From Beijerinckiaceae bacterium RH AL1 (lineage in GTDB: Bacteria; Pseudomonadota; Alphaproteobacteria; Rhizobiales; Beijerinckiaceae), in the NCBI GenBank assembly GCA_901457705.2, contig LR590083.2, positions 3,968,597 through 4,032,596 on the forward strand: DNA of 64,000 nt. The letters run 5' to 3'. Below are positions 40,373-48,823 of this stretch, piece by piece (position 1 is the first letter of the stretch; every line of letters begins with the position of its first letter). The notes below the pieces were generated by a model. That model ran no database searches. It saw only the letters and a program-made list of their open reading frames with translations, and was not told the DNA's origin. A program made the translations under genes and the position numbers.

Positions 40373-41736
40373 GGCGGGGCGCTAGCCGGCGCCTCCTCCG
40401 CGGTCAAGCCGGGATGCGCCGGCGGCGCCCTGTGCGCCGCGGAGAGCCCGCGCGAGCCCTCGACGCGCCAGACCCAGATCGTGAGCAGCGCGATCGGCAG
40501 GCCGATCAGCGCGGTCATGGTGAAGAACAAGGGAAAGCCCAGGTGCCCGGCGGCGAAGCCCGAGCCCATCGTGAGAAATGAGCCGGGCAGTGCGACGAGC
40601 GAGGTCAGCATGCCGAACTGGCTGCCGGCGAAGGCATTCGACGAGATCGACGACATGTAGGTGATGAGCACGATCTGCGCGAAGCTGGCGGCAAAGCCGT
40701 CGATGCCGACGGCGATCGCGAAGGTCCAGTAGTCGTGGCCGCCGTTGCCGCCCTGCGCGGCGAGATAGGCGAGCGCGAGATGCGAGGCGGAGCCGGCGAT
40801 CGTGCCGATGACGAGGCTCGCCATGATACCGATCCGCGTCACCACGATGCCGGCCGCGAATACGCCGGCGATCGCGATCCAGAAGCCGACGAGCTTCGTC
40901 ACGGTGCCGATGTCGGTGTTCGAGTAGTGCAGGTGCTTGAAGAGCGGGATCGCCATCGCGTTCGAGATGTAGCCGGGCATGCGGAAGCCGGCGATCATGA
41001 TCAGGATCGGGATCGCCATCCGCCCGAGGCGGCGCACCAGCTCGAGGAACGGCCCGAGGATCGTGTCGAACAAATCCGGGTCCGGCGGCAGCGGCATATC
41101 GACCGGGTCTGGCTCCGGCGCGTAGAGCGCCGCCGCCATGCCGGGCAGCATCATCGCCGCCATGACGAAATAGGAGCCGTGCCAGCCGATGTGGTCGGAA
41201 AGGATCAGCGCGCCGGCGCCCGACACGAGAATGCCGATGCGATAGCCGGTCTCGGCGATCGAGGTCATCAGCGCCTGGCGCTCGGTCTGCACGGAGGCGA
41301 TGCGCCAGCCATCGATGACGACGTCCTGCGTCGCGCCGCAGAAGCCGAGCGCCACCGAGACGAGGATCGTCCACCAGAGCTGCGTCGCGGGATTGCCGAT
41401 CGCGATGCCGACGAGGCCGAGGACGACGCCGAGCTGCGAGGCGACCATCCAGCCGCGGCGCCGGCCGAGCAGCCGCCCGAGGATCGGCGCGTCGTAGCGC
41501 TCGAGGAACGGCGCCCAGAGAAACTTCAGGCGATAGGCGAGCGTCAGCTCGCTGAGGATGCCGAGCGTGCCGAGCGCCACGTTGGCCTCGGTGAGCCACG
41601 CCGACTGCGTCGCATAGACGAGCAGGTACGGGATGCCCTGCGAGAAGCCGAGGACGAGCATCGCCTTCTGGCGGCGGTCGGCCAGGAAGCCGCGGATGAA
41701 GCCCATTGTCGCGCCACCCGCCCCGCTCTCGCTCAT
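40369..41736 (-). CDS. AmpG-like muropeptide MFS permease
   Basis: Inner-membrane major facilitator of the PAT/AmpG group, 455 residues and about 12 helices. Diagnostic is the opening KAMLVLGFSQGIPYLLVYAT, followed by the AmpG stretch AYRLKFLWAPFLERYDAP with GRRRGWMVASQLG, and TQDVVIDGWRIASV. AmpG imports anhydro-muropeptides for recycling and beta-lactamase signalling. With four L,D-transpeptidases nearby, a wall-turnover role fits. The coupled HAD gene is not a known recycling enzyme. Confidence 0.88.
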   Translation of the reverse strand: MSESGAGGATMGFIRGFLADRRQKAMLVLGFSQGIPYLLVYATQSAWLTEANVALGTLGILSELTLAYRLKFLWAPFLERYDAPILGRLLGRRRGWMVASQLGVVLGLVGIAIGNPATQLWWTILVSVALGFCGATQDVVIDGWRIASVQTERQALMTSIAETGYRIGILVSGAGALILSDHIGWHGSYFVMAAMMLPGMAAALYAPEPDPVDMPLPPDPDLFDTILGPFLELVRRLGRMAIPILIMIAGFRMPGYISNAMAIPLFKHLHYSNTDIGTVTKLVGFWIAIAGVFAAGIVVTRIGIMASLVIGTIAGSASHLALAYLAAQGGNGGHDYWTFAIAVGIDGFAASFAQIVLITYMSSISSNAFAGSQFGMLTSLVALPGSFLTMGSGFAAGHLGFPLFFTMTALIGLPIALLTIWVWRVEGSRGLSAAHRAPPAHPGLTAEEAPASAPP

Positions 41737-41877
41737 GCGTCCGCCCGCCTCCGTGCCGGGCGAGCTTTGCTGGTCTTGCGTGTCGCGCGCAAGACGCCGC
41801 GCCGGCGCGCCGGTTTGTGGAGGCGGGTCCGCTCCTATATGAGGGCCGCGCGCTCAAGTTGCGCGGCGGAGGAATGG

Positions 41878-43068
41878 ATGCCCTGGAACAAGACCGGCGG
41901 TGCCGGTGGCGGCCAAGGTGGCTCTGGGGGCAACGGCGGGCGCGGCGGCGGCTGGCAGCCCGGCAATCCGGGGCCATGGGGACAGGGGCCGAGCGGCCCG
42001 TCCGGCGGCGGCGGGCCCGACTTCGGCGGCATGTGGCGCGGCTTCATCGGGCGCTTCGGCAGCCTGACGCCGGGCGGCGGCCTCGGCGCGCCGGGCATCC
42101 TCATCGCCGTCGTCGTCGGCCTCATCCTCTGGATGCTGTCCGGCTTCTACACGATCGGGCCGAACCAAGTCGGCCTCAACCTCGTGTTCGGCAAGTACAC
42201 CGGCAAGACGTCGCCCGGCCTCAACTACAACTGGCCGTTCCCGATCGGCAGCGTCGACAAGCTGAACGTCACCGACACCAACGCGGTCAACGTCGGCTTC
42301 ACGACGCAGCCCGACTATTCGCGGCCCAACGCCACGACCCAGATCGACGTGCCGGAAGAGAGCCTGATGCTCACCGGCGACGAGAACATCGCCGACCTGA
42401 AGTTCGTCGTCTTCTGGCAGATCGATCCGTCGCGGCCGGAGGACTACGCCTTCAACGTCGCCGACCCCAAGGAGACGGTGAAGGCGGTGGCCGAGAGCGC
42501 GATGCGCGAGGTCGTCGGCCAGAGCGTGCAGCAGGACATCCTCACCGCTGGCCGCAAGGTGATCGAGCCGAAGGTGAAGGCGCTGATGCAGGACATCCTG
42601 ACGTCCTATAGGGCCGGCGTGGAAGTGCGGCAGGTGCAGCTGCAGTCGGTCGAGGTGCCGAGCCAGGTCATCGCCGCGTTCCGCGACGTGACGGCGGCGC
42701 AGCAGGACCAGAGCCGCATGCGCAACGAGGCGCAGGCCTACGCCAACAAGGTGGTGCCCGAGGCACGCGGCAAGGCCGCCGGCATCGTCCAGGCCGCCGA
42801 GGGCTACCGCGTCCAGACCGTCGCCGAGGCGAAGGGGCAGGCCTCGCGCTTCGACCAGGTCTACACGCAGTACAAGAACGCGCCGCAGGTGACGCGCGAG
42901 CGCATCTACATCGAGACGATGCAGAACGTCTTCAGCAAGACCGACAACGTGCTCATCGACGACGCCGGCAAGGGGCAGGGCGTCGTGACGTACCTGCCGC
43001 TGCCGCGCTTGAACGGCGCCGACAGAGCCGCGCCGACGGCCGGCGACAAGAGCGAGGCCGGCCAATGA
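41878..43068 (+). CDS. hflK: FtsH protease modulator HflK
   Basis: Inner-membrane SPFH/prohibitin protein, 396 residues. The Gly/Pro-rich N-terminus (GGAGGGQGGSGGNGGRGGGW) is typical of HflK. One membrane helix (GILIAVVVGLILWMLSGFYT) is followed by the band-7 domain (GPNQVGLNLVFGKYTGKTSP, then AVAESAMREVVGQS). I chose the ATG at 41878 (MPWNKTGG) with the GGAGGA site just upstream; the longer frame is non-coding in character. It forms a cage with HflC around FtsH. Confidence 0.96.
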   Translation: MPWNKTGGAGGGQGGSGGNGGRGGGWQPGNPGPWGQGPSGPSGGGGPDFGGMWRGFIGRFGSLTPGGGLGAPGILIAVVVGLILWMLSGFYTIGPNQVGLNLVFGKYTGKTSPGLNYNWPFPIGSVDKLNVTDTNAVNVGFTTQPDYSRPNATTQIDVPEESLMLTGDENIADLKFVVFWQIDPSRPEDYAFNVADPKETVKAVAESAMREVVGQSVQQDILTAGRKVIEPKVKALMQDILTSYRAGVEVRQVQLQSVEVPSQVIAAFRDVTAAQQDQSRMRNEAQAYANKVVPEARGKAAGIVQAAEGYRVQTVAEAKGQASRFDQVYTQYKNAPQVTRERIYIETMQNVFSKTDNVLIDDAGKGQGVVTYLPLPRLNGADRAAPTAGDKSEAGQ

Positions 43069-44003
43069 GAGAGTACGGCGTCTTCGGCATCGTCGCGGCG
43101 ATGGCCGTCATCCTCTTCGTCGCCTTTGCCGGCACCTTCCAGGTCGGGCAGACGGAGCAGGCGCTGGTGCTGCGCTTCGGCCAGCCCGTCGAAGGTCGTG
43201 GCCTCGTCACCGAGCCCGGCCTGCACTTCAAGCTGCCGCTGGTCGAGAACGTGATCATCCGGCCGAACCTGATCCTGAACCTGGAGTCGCCGAACCAGGA
43301 GGTGCTCGCCTCCGACTCGACGCGCATCCAGGTCGACGCCGTGCTGCGCTACAAGATCGTCGACCTGCTCAAGTTCTATCAGACGCTGCAGACCACCGAT
43401 CGCGCCAACAACCAGCTTGGCTACCTGCTCAACTCGGCGATCCGCCGCGTGCTCGGCCAGGCCGGGCTGCCGGAGATCGTGCGCTACGGGCGCCAGAACC
43501 TGATGAACCAGATCCGCAGCCAGGTGAACGACGAGAGCGAGCCGCTCGGCATCCAGGCGATCGACGTGCGCATTCGCCGCGCCGACCTGCCGGAGCAGAT
43601 CTCCGAGCAGGTCTACCAGCGGATGAACTCGGAATACGCCCGCCAGGCGGCGACCTATCGCGCGCAGGGCGTGCAGGAGGCGCAGACGATCCGCGCCCAG
43701 GCCGACCGCGACGTCGTCGTGCTGCTCGGCGAGGCGCAGCAGAAGGCCGACACCGCGCGCGGCGAGGGCGACGCGCTGCGCAACAAGACGTTTGCCGACG
43801 CCTACGGTCGCGATCCCGACTTCTTCGCCTTCTACCGGCTGATGGGCGCCTACAACGATGCCTTGGCGAGCCCGCGCACGCGGCTCGTGCTGACGCCGGG
43901 GTCGGCCAACGCGTTCTTCCGCTTCTTCAAGGCGCCCGAGGCCCAGACGCCGCCAGCGAAGCCGCCGGAGACGCTGCCCGGCCAGCCGTCCGCCGAGCGC
44001 TAA
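43065..44003 (+). CDS. hflC: FtsH protease modulator HflC
   Basis: Partner SPFH protein, 312 residues, overlapping hflK by ATGA. It has one N-terminal helix (VFGIVAAMAVILFVAFAGTF) and a band-7 domain (VGQTEQALVLRFGQPVEGRG, HFKLPLVENVIIRPNLILNL, QLGYLLNSAIRRVLGQ). A long coiled coil follows (YARQAATYRAQGVQEAQTIR), then the HflC-typical GRDPDFFAFYRLMGAYNDAL. The usual degP-type gene does not follow; the next gene is convergent. Confidence 0.97.
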   Translation: MREYGVFGIVAAMAVILFVAFAGTFQVGQTEQALVLRFGQPVEGRGLVTEPGLHFKLPLVENVIIRPNLILNLESPNQEVLASDSTRIQVDAVLRYKIVDLLKFYQTLQTTDRANNQLGYLLNSAIRRVLGQAGLPEIVRYGRQNLMNQIRSQVNDESEPLGIQAIDVRIRRADLPEQISEQVYQRMNSEYARQAATYRAQGVQEAQTIRAQADRDVVVLLGEAQQKADTARGEGDALRNKTFADAYGRDPDFFAFYRLMGAYNDALASPRTRLVLTPGSANAFFRFFKAPEAQTPPAKPPETLPGQPSAER

Positions 44004-44013
44004 AGACGACGGT

Positions 44014-44310
44014 TTAGGCCCAAACCTCGCCGGCCCGGCTGATGTCCGGCGCCTGCGTGCAGCCGCCGTCCTTCAGCACGCGCTTCTGCGAAGCCGGGTG
44101 CTTGCGCAGGCCGCCGGTGGGTCCGCCCGCCGGGCGGATCGGCCGCGTCACGAGATTGCCGAGGCAGTTCGGGCAATGGCCGGCGAGCACGCCTTCCGCG
44201 CACGTGCGGCAGAAGGTGCACTCGGACGTGCAGATGAAGGCGTCCGGCGAGCTCGGCGGAAGGTCCGTGTCGCAGCACTCGCAGTTCGGTCTGAGGTCGA
44301 GAATGGCCAT
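44014..44310 (-). CDS. DUF1272 zinc-ribbon protein
   Basis: A 98-residue cytoplasmic protein. The DUF1272 signature is complete: MAILDLRPNCECCDTDLPP, then DAFICTSECTFCRTCAEGVL and GHCPNCLGNLVTRPIRP, with at least eight cysteines that probably hold two zinc ions in a RING-like or treble-clef fold. Function unknown. The ATG at 44310 is the family start; the longer frame is spurious. It is convergent with hflC and divergent from cynS. Confidence 0.93.
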   Translation of the reverse strand: MAILDLRPNCECCDTDLPPSSPDAFICTSECTFCRTCAEGVLAGHCPNCLGNLVTRPIRPAGGPTGGLRKHPASQKRVLKDGGCTQAPDISRAGEVWA

Positions 44311-44465
44311 CGAGTCCTCCGGGATGTCGGTTCGGCTCTTGCCGCCGGAACGCAGCCTTGTCGAGCGCCGGCCCCGTCGTATGAGTTTGCTCGCGCGCGA
44401 CAAGCTTGCGACACTGGCATTTCCCTTGCTCGCTCGAGCGAACCGGAACGGTATGGGAGGAACAC

Positions 44466-44948
44466 TTGAAGCGCGCGGACCTCACGGAAAAGATCCTCGA
44501 CATCAAGCGCGAGAAGAACTGGACCTGGAAATACATCGCCGCCGAGATCGGCGGCATGTCGGAAGTGCTCGTCGTCGGCGCGCTGCTCGGCCAGATGAAG
44601 CTGACGAAGCCGCTGGCCGCCAAGGCCGCCGAGCTGTTCGGCCTCTCCGAGGTCGAGGCGCGCATGCTGAACGAGGTGCCGATGCGCGGCATGCCGATGC
44701 CGCCGACCGACCCGCTCATCTACCGCTTCTACGAGCTCGTGATGATCAACGGGCCGGCCTGGAAGGCGCTGATCGAGGAGGAGTTCGGCGACGGCATCAT
44801 GTCGGCGATCGACTTCGACCTGGCGATGGAGCGCCTGCCCGACCCGAAGGGCGACCGCGTCAAGATGACGATGTCGGGCAAGTTCCTGCCCTACAAGTAC
44901 TACGGCACGATCGGCAACCATCAGGCGCTCGGCTACAAGGAAGAGTAG
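44466..44948 (+). CDS. cynS: Cyanate hydratase (cyanase)
   Basis: Decameric cytosolic enzyme converting cyanate and bicarbonate to ammonia and CO2. At 160 residues it has the N-terminal helical domain (TEKILDIKREKNWTWKYIAA) and the catalytic domain with the Arg/Glu pair in DPLIYRFYELVMINGPAWKA, the Ser in GDGIMSAIDF, and the conserved end KFLPYKYYG. The start is a TTG at 44466 with a strong GGGAGG five bases upstream; no better ATG exists. There is no cynT carbonic anhydrase or cyanate transporter beside it. Confidence 0.96.
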   Translation: MKRADLTEKILDIKREKNWTWKYIAAEIGGMSEVLVVGALLGQMKLTKPLAAKAAELFGLSEVEARMLNEVPMRGMPMPPTDPLIYRFYELVMINGPAWKALIEEEFGDGIMSAIDFDLAMERLPDPKGDRVKMTMSGKFLPYKYYGTIGNHQALGYKEE

Positions 44949-44986
44949 CCCGCGAGACAGTCGGCGGCCCGAGGCCGCTGCTCCAA

Positions 44987-45016
44987 GCCATGCTGGGCCC
45001 ACGGGACCAGCATGGC
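44987..45016 (+). terminator. Hairpin after cynS
   Basis: Perfect 10-bp stem GCCATGCTGG / CCAGCATGGC with a ten-base loop, about 40 bp after the cynS stop. There is no T-run, so strength is uncertain. Confidence 0.45.
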
Positions 45017-45091
45017 CACCGACACGACCGGTGCGATCCTTCACGCAGAAGGGCGACTTGCGGTCTCGCGTCGGCTACACTCCTGCCCGCC

Positions 45092-45835
45092 ATGACCGAT
45101 GCCCCGCAGTCGCAGACGAGCGACAGCCCCGCGCCCGCCGACGACGCCGCCCACCTCCTGATCGTCGATGACGACCGGCGCATCCGCGAGCTGCTGCGGC
45201 GCTACCTCGTCGGCGTCGGCTATCGCGTCACGACGGCCGGCAACGCCGACGAGGCGACGACGGCGATGCGCAACATCTCCTTCGACCTCATCGTGCTCGA
45301 CGTCATGATGCCCGGCGAGGACGGCTTCACCTTCGCCTCCAAGCTGCGCAACGACGGCGGCCCCACGGCGCAGATCCCGATCCTGATGCTCACCGCCAAG
45401 ACCGAGTTCGAGGAGCGCGTGCTCGGCTTCGAGATCGGCGTCGACGACTATCTCGGCAAGCCCTTCGAGCCGAAGGAGCTGTCGCTGCGCATCGCCTCGA
45501 TCCTGCGGCGCGCCCGCACGCCGGTGGACAGCGGCCTGCCGAGCCAGGTGCAGTTCGGCCCCTTCGCCTTCGACATCGAGCGCGGCGAGCTGCGCGAGGG
45601 CGCCGAGGTCGTGCGCATTACCGAGCGCGAGCGCGAGATGCTGCGGCTGCTCGCGCAGAACGCCGGCGGCACCGTCTCGCGCGAAGCGCTATCCGGCCAA
45701 GGCGGCGCCGGCAACGAGCGCACGATCGACGTCCAGGTGAACCGCCTGCGCCGCAAGATCGAGGCGGACCCGGCGAACCCGCTGTTCCTGCAGACAGTGC
45801 GCGGCGCCGGCTACCGGCTGCTGGTCGACCGCTAG
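45092..45835 (+). CDS. OmpR/PhoB-type response regulator
   Basis: DNA-binding two-component regulator, 247 residues. The receiver domain has the acidic pocket LLIVDDDRRIRELL, the phosphoacceptor Asp in DLIVLDVMMPGEDG, and LMLTAKTEFEERVLGFEIGV with DDYLGKPFEPKELSLRI (conserved Lys). The winged-helix effector follows (ITEREREMLRLLAQNAGGTV, ERTIDVQVNRLRRKIEADP, LFLQTVRGAGYRL). A 20-residue disordered Ser/Pro/Asp leader precedes it. No histidine kinase gene is adjacent, so the partner must lie elsewhere. Confidence 0.95.
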   Translation: MTDAPQSQTSDSPAPADDAAHLLIVDDDRRIRELLRRYLVGVGYRVTTAGNADEATTAMRNISFDLIVLDVMMPGEDGFTFASKLRNDGGPTAQIPILMLTAKTEFEERVLGFEIGVDDYLGKPFEPKELSLRIASILRRARTPVDSGLPSQVQFGPFAFDIERGELREGAEVVRITEREREMLRLLAQNAGGTVSREALSGQGGAGNERTIDVQVNRLRRKIEADPANPLFLQTVRGAGYRLLVDR

Positions 45836-45953
45836 CCCGTTAACCTTAACGACATTTTGATGGCGCCCGTGTCCCGGCGCCGGAACGAACGGCTGCGCTT
45901 GCGCATTCTTGGATTGCTGGCGCCGCGCACGGTGCCGTCCGAGGGGTCGGATC

Positions 45954-46622
45954 ATGAAAAACCAGTTTGCGTTGAAGAGCGGCGTCGCTGCCGTTGTGCT
46001 TTCGTTCGCGTTCGCCGGCTCGGCGTCTGCCGCCGGCCTGTTCGACTTCCTGATGCCGCAGCAGCAGGCGCCGGCCTACCAGGCCTATGCCCCGCAGGGC
46101 GACCAGCCGCTGCAGACGGGCCGCTCCGTCGCCGTCACCGGCGACACGGACCTTGCGCCGCAGGCCTCGACGATGACGACGCACGCGCTCGTCTCCGATC
46201 CGACCGGCGCCGCGCCCGGCACGATCACCATCTCGACCAAGGATCGCGCGCTCTACCTCTCGCAGGGCGACGGCATGGCGGTGCGCTACTCGATCGGCGT
46301 CGGCCGCGACGGCTTCACGTGGTCCGGCACCGCGCATATCGCGCGCAAGGCCGAATGGCCGAACTGGACGCCGCCGAAGGAGATGATCGCGCGTCGCCCG
46401 GACATCCCGCACTTCATGAAGGGCGGCCTCGGCAACCCGCTCGGCGCCCGCGCCATGTACCTCTACAACGGCAAGGGCGACACCGGCTTCCGCATCCACG
46501 GCACCAACGAGCCGGACACGATCGGCCAGGCGGTCTCCTCGGGCTGCATCCGCATGATGAACGCGGACGTCGAGGACCTCTACGAGCGCGTCAAGGTCGG
46601 CACCAAGGTCGTCGTCCTCTAA
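45954..46622 (+). CDS. L,D-transpeptidase (YkuD)
   Basis: Exported YkuD enzyme, 222 residues. The signal peptide (SGVAAVVLSFAFAGSASAAG) is followed by a Gln/Ala-rich linker, then TITISTKDRALYLSQGDGMA, WPNWTPPKEMIARRPDIPHF, GARAMYLYNGKGDTGFRIHG and the catalytic SSGCIRM. This ErfK/YbiS-like form differs from the two HGCVR types at 11-12 kb. It may attach proteins to, or cross-link, peptidoglycan. It is about 180 bp upstream of a closely similar copy. Confidence 0.94.
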   Translation: MKNQFALKSGVAAVVLSFAFAGSASAAGLFDFLMPQQQAPAYQAYAPQGDQPLQTGRSVAVTGDTDLAPQASTMTTHALVSDPTGAAPGTITISTKDRALYLSQGDGMAVRYSIGVGRDGFTWSGTAHIARKAEWPNWTPPKEMIARRPDIPHFMKGGLGNPLGARAMYLYNGKGDTGFRIHGTNEPDTIGQAVSSGCIRMMNADVEDLYERVKVGTKVVVL

Positions 46623-46806
46623 AGAGGACACCCGCCGCGGTTTCCCGAAGCGCGGCGCCTTGCCCATGGTGGGGAGGCGCCGCTCGGGCGCCACACCCGC
46701 TGGCAAACGCCGGCGCCGTGGCCGACGGCCGCGCGCGCCTCCCACTTTCGCCGCTTTCTCTGCCGAAGCACGAGGCCGGCCGCGACGGCCGACGCGTGGG
46801 TGAAAC

Positions 46807-47610
46807 ATGTCTCGCAAGATCGTTTGGACGGCTACGGTCTCCCTGGTCGGGCTCGTGCTCGCCGCCGGCACCGCGACGGCGCAGTACCGCGGCTACGGCT
46901 ACGACTATGATTCCGCGCCGAACTACTACCAGCAGGGCCCCGGCGGCTACGATCCGTACTACGGCGGCCCGCAGGGTCCGGCGCCGCGCGGCCCGGCCTC
47001 CTATCCCGACGACCGGCGCGGGCCGCAAGGCTACGGCGGCGGCCGCTATCGCGGCGGCTACGAGCAGGACGGCTACGGCTACGACCAGGGCCAGCCCTAC
47101 TATCCCGAGCCGCAGGGCTACGGCGACGCCGGCGGCGGCGACCGCACCATCGCCAACGACATGCGCACGATGCGCGAGGTCGAGAACCCGACCAAGCAGC
47201 CGCCGGGCACGATCGTCATCGATACTGGCTCGCGCCACCTCTACTACGTCCAGGACGGCGGCCGCGCGCTCGAATACGGGATCGGCGTCGGCCGCGAGGG
47301 CTTCGCGTGGAAGGGCACCGCGCACGTGCAGCGCAAGGCCGAGTGGCCGGGCTGGACGCCGCCGCCCGAGATGCTGAAGCGCCGGCCCGACCTGCCGCGC
47401 CACATGGACGGCGGCATCGAGAACCCGCTCGGCGCCCGCGCCATGTACCTCTACAACGGCAAGGGCGACACCGGCTTCCGCATCCACGGCACCAACGAGC
47501 CGGACACGATCGGCCAGGCGGTGTCGTCGGGCTGCATCCGCATGATGAACGCCGACGTGGTCGACCTCTACAAGCGCGTGCCGGTCGGCACGAAGGTCGT
47601 GGTGCTCTGA
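46807..47610 (+). CDS. L,D-transpeptidase (YkuD) with Tyr/Gly-rich N-terminus
   Basis: Paralogue of the upstream gene, 267 residues. A signal peptide (VWTATVSLVGLVLAAGTATA) and a long Tyr/Gly/Pro-rich low-complexity segment (GPGGYDPYYGGPQGPAPRGP, YEQDGYGYDQGQPYYPEPQG) lead to the YkuD domain, nearly identical over its second half (GARAMYLYNGKGDTGFRIHG, SSGCIRMMNADVVDLY). The disordered segment might span the wall. A degenerate third copy of its 3' end lies near 48.25 kb. Confidence 0.94.
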   Translation: MSRKIVWTATVSLVGLVLAAGTATAQYRGYGYDYDSAPNYYQQGPGGYDPYYGGPQGPAPRGPASYPDDRRGPQGYGGGRYRGGYEQDGYGYDQGQPYYPEPQGYGDAGGGDRTIANDMRTMREVENPTKQPPGTIVIDTGSRHLYYVQDGGRALEYGIGVGREGFAWKGTAHVQRKAEWPGWTPPPEMLKRRPDLPRHMDGGIENPLGARAMYLYNGKGDTGFRIHGTNEPDTIGQAVSSGCIRMMNADVVDLYKRVPVGTKVVVL

Positions 47611-47623
47611 GCCGAGCGGCTCG

Positions 47624-47714
47624 CTAGGCGGCCGGCGTTGCGGCGCGCCGCCACGCCATCTCGTTGACGGTCGTGCGGCCGTCTGCGCCTCGCCCGTGCA
47701 ATCCAAAAACAGGT
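47624..47714 (-). pseudogene. Remnant of a lipocalin-like gene
   Basis: On the minus strand LFLDCTGEAQ and, in another frame, GRTTVNEMAWRRAATPAA with a TAG stop match the end of the intact lipocalin-like gene at 48337 (PDWTGEAQ and GRTTVNEMAWRRAGAPAA). About 20 codons between the pieces are missing, as is everything upstream. It sits directly after the L,D-transpeptidase, as the intact copy sits after the transpeptidase remnant. Confidence 0.75.
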
Positions 47715-47784
47715 CGCTCGACCCGTTGACCTAGAACACACCAGGTGCAAATAGAAAGAGTTTTCCATAATTCATGGCCTTATA

Positions 47785-48106
47785 ATGATTACCACCTCGA
47801 CAAGAATTCTTCTAATGTTCGTCGCCCTGGCGCTGAGCTCTTGCGGTGAGTCCCCCTTTGATCGGCAAGTGGCAGGGCGGACCTTACGGCTTCGTCTACG
47901 AGTTTCTGTCAAGCGGCGACTATATACTGACGAGCCCTGGGCCCGGCCACAGCGGTCGAACGAACAAGTACCAACTTCTCGACGGTGGCAGGATCAAGTT
48001 CGAGGAGGCTTTCGGCTTCTCCGTGATCTGCAGTTATTCCGTCGCGGACAATGCACTCACAGTTTCGGGATGCGACGGCTACGCCGGGACGTATCGGAAG
48101 ATTTGA
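47785..48106 (+). pseudogene. Small lipoprotein gene with an internal frameshift
   Basis: ATG 47785 opens a lipoprotein leader (STRILLMFVALALSSCGESP, lipobox LSSC). The frame then goes wrong at TCCCCCTTT (47851-47859), while the next frame carries a natural domain: PLIGKWQGGPYGFVYEFLSS, YQLLDGGRIKFEEAFGFSV, SGCDGYAGTYRKI. Removing one base there would restore about a 106-residue lipoprotein. The region is visibly lower in GC than its surroundings, which suggests acquired DNA. The TATAAT just before the ATG may be coincidental. Confidence 0.5.
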
Positions 48107-48251
48107 TGCGACTGTCTGATGGTCGGCCTGCGGGTTAAGGGAGTGATGTAGTAGGTCCCGGTTCCGCAGTTGGCGAAGGCGGAGCGCAGGTGGCTCGCAA
48201 AATTGGTCTCGGCTGCGCATGCCTCCCGCTTTCGCTGCCGAAGCACGGAGC

Positions 48252-48322
48252 GGTGTCGTCCGGCTGCATTCTGATGATCTGCACAAGCGCGTCCCGGTCG
48301 GCACGAAGGTCGTGGTGCTCTG
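48252..48322 (+). pseudogene. Remnant of an L,D-transpeptidase 3' end
   Basis: The sequence gtgtcgtccggctgcatt and the last bases before the TGA (cggcacgaaggtcgtggtgc) match the catalytic and terminal parts of the gene ending at 47610, with a 17-to-20-base internal deletion. Just before it, at 48210-48247, is a piece matching the leader region upstream of that gene. It is the relic of a block duplication. Confidence 0.75.
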
Positions 48323-48336
48323 AGCCAAGCGACTCG

Positions 48337-48774
48337 CTAGGCGGCCGGCGCCCCGGCGCGCCGCCACGCCATCTCGTTGACGGTGGTGCGGCCGTCGACC
48401 ATCGCCGGCGGCGTGCGCAGCACCAGCCGGTCGCCGTCGAGCGTGAACGGGCGGACCTGCGCTTCGCCGGTCCAGTCCGGAAACAGGAACGCCGCGATCT
48501 TGTGCGTCACCGTCGTGCCCTCGACCGCGTAGGTGCCGAAATAGGCGAGGCAGCCCGCATAGGCCGCGGCCCGCGCCGCCTCCGGCCCGCCGAGCGGGTC
48601 GGTGCCACCGATCGTGGCGCGATGCGCCGACGCCATCTGCACCGCCATCCGCCCGTCCGGCGCGTAGACGAGGAGGCCGACAGCGTCGGGCCCGAGCGGA
48701 TAGGCGACCGGCAGCCCGTCCGCGTGGCGCGACCACCCCGTGAGCGTCCAGCTGCCGATGAGCGGGTTGGCCAT
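48337..48774 (-). CDS. Lipocalin-like domain protein
   Basis: A 145-residue protein of the Lipocalin_5 type. The start NPLIGSWTLTGWSRHADGLP is the classic GxW first strand. Further typical segments are VGLLVYAPDGRMAVQMASAH, CLAYFGTYAVEGTTVTHKI and PAMVDGRTTVNEMAWRR. It has no signal peptide, so it is probably cytoplasmic. Ligand unknown. The ATG at 48774 is the natural start. A broken second copy lies about 0.7 kb away. Confidence 0.85.
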   Translation of the reverse strand: MANPLIGSWTLTGWSRHADGLPVAYPLGPDAVGLLVYAPDGRMAVQMASAHRATIGGTDPLGGPEAARAAAYAGCLAYFGTYAVEGTTVTHKIAAFLFPDWTGEAQVRPFTLDGDRLVLRTPPAMVDGRTTVNEMAWRRAGAPAA

Positions 48775-48823
48775 GGTGCGCGCCTCGTCCGATCGCGCCA
48801 CGCTAGCACAACCTAAGCGGGAA

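Noticed and set aside
41815-41840. Possible promoter TTGTGG ... TATAT before hflK
   Set aside because: The spacing between the two boxes is only about 14 bases, too short for a normal sigma-70 promoter.
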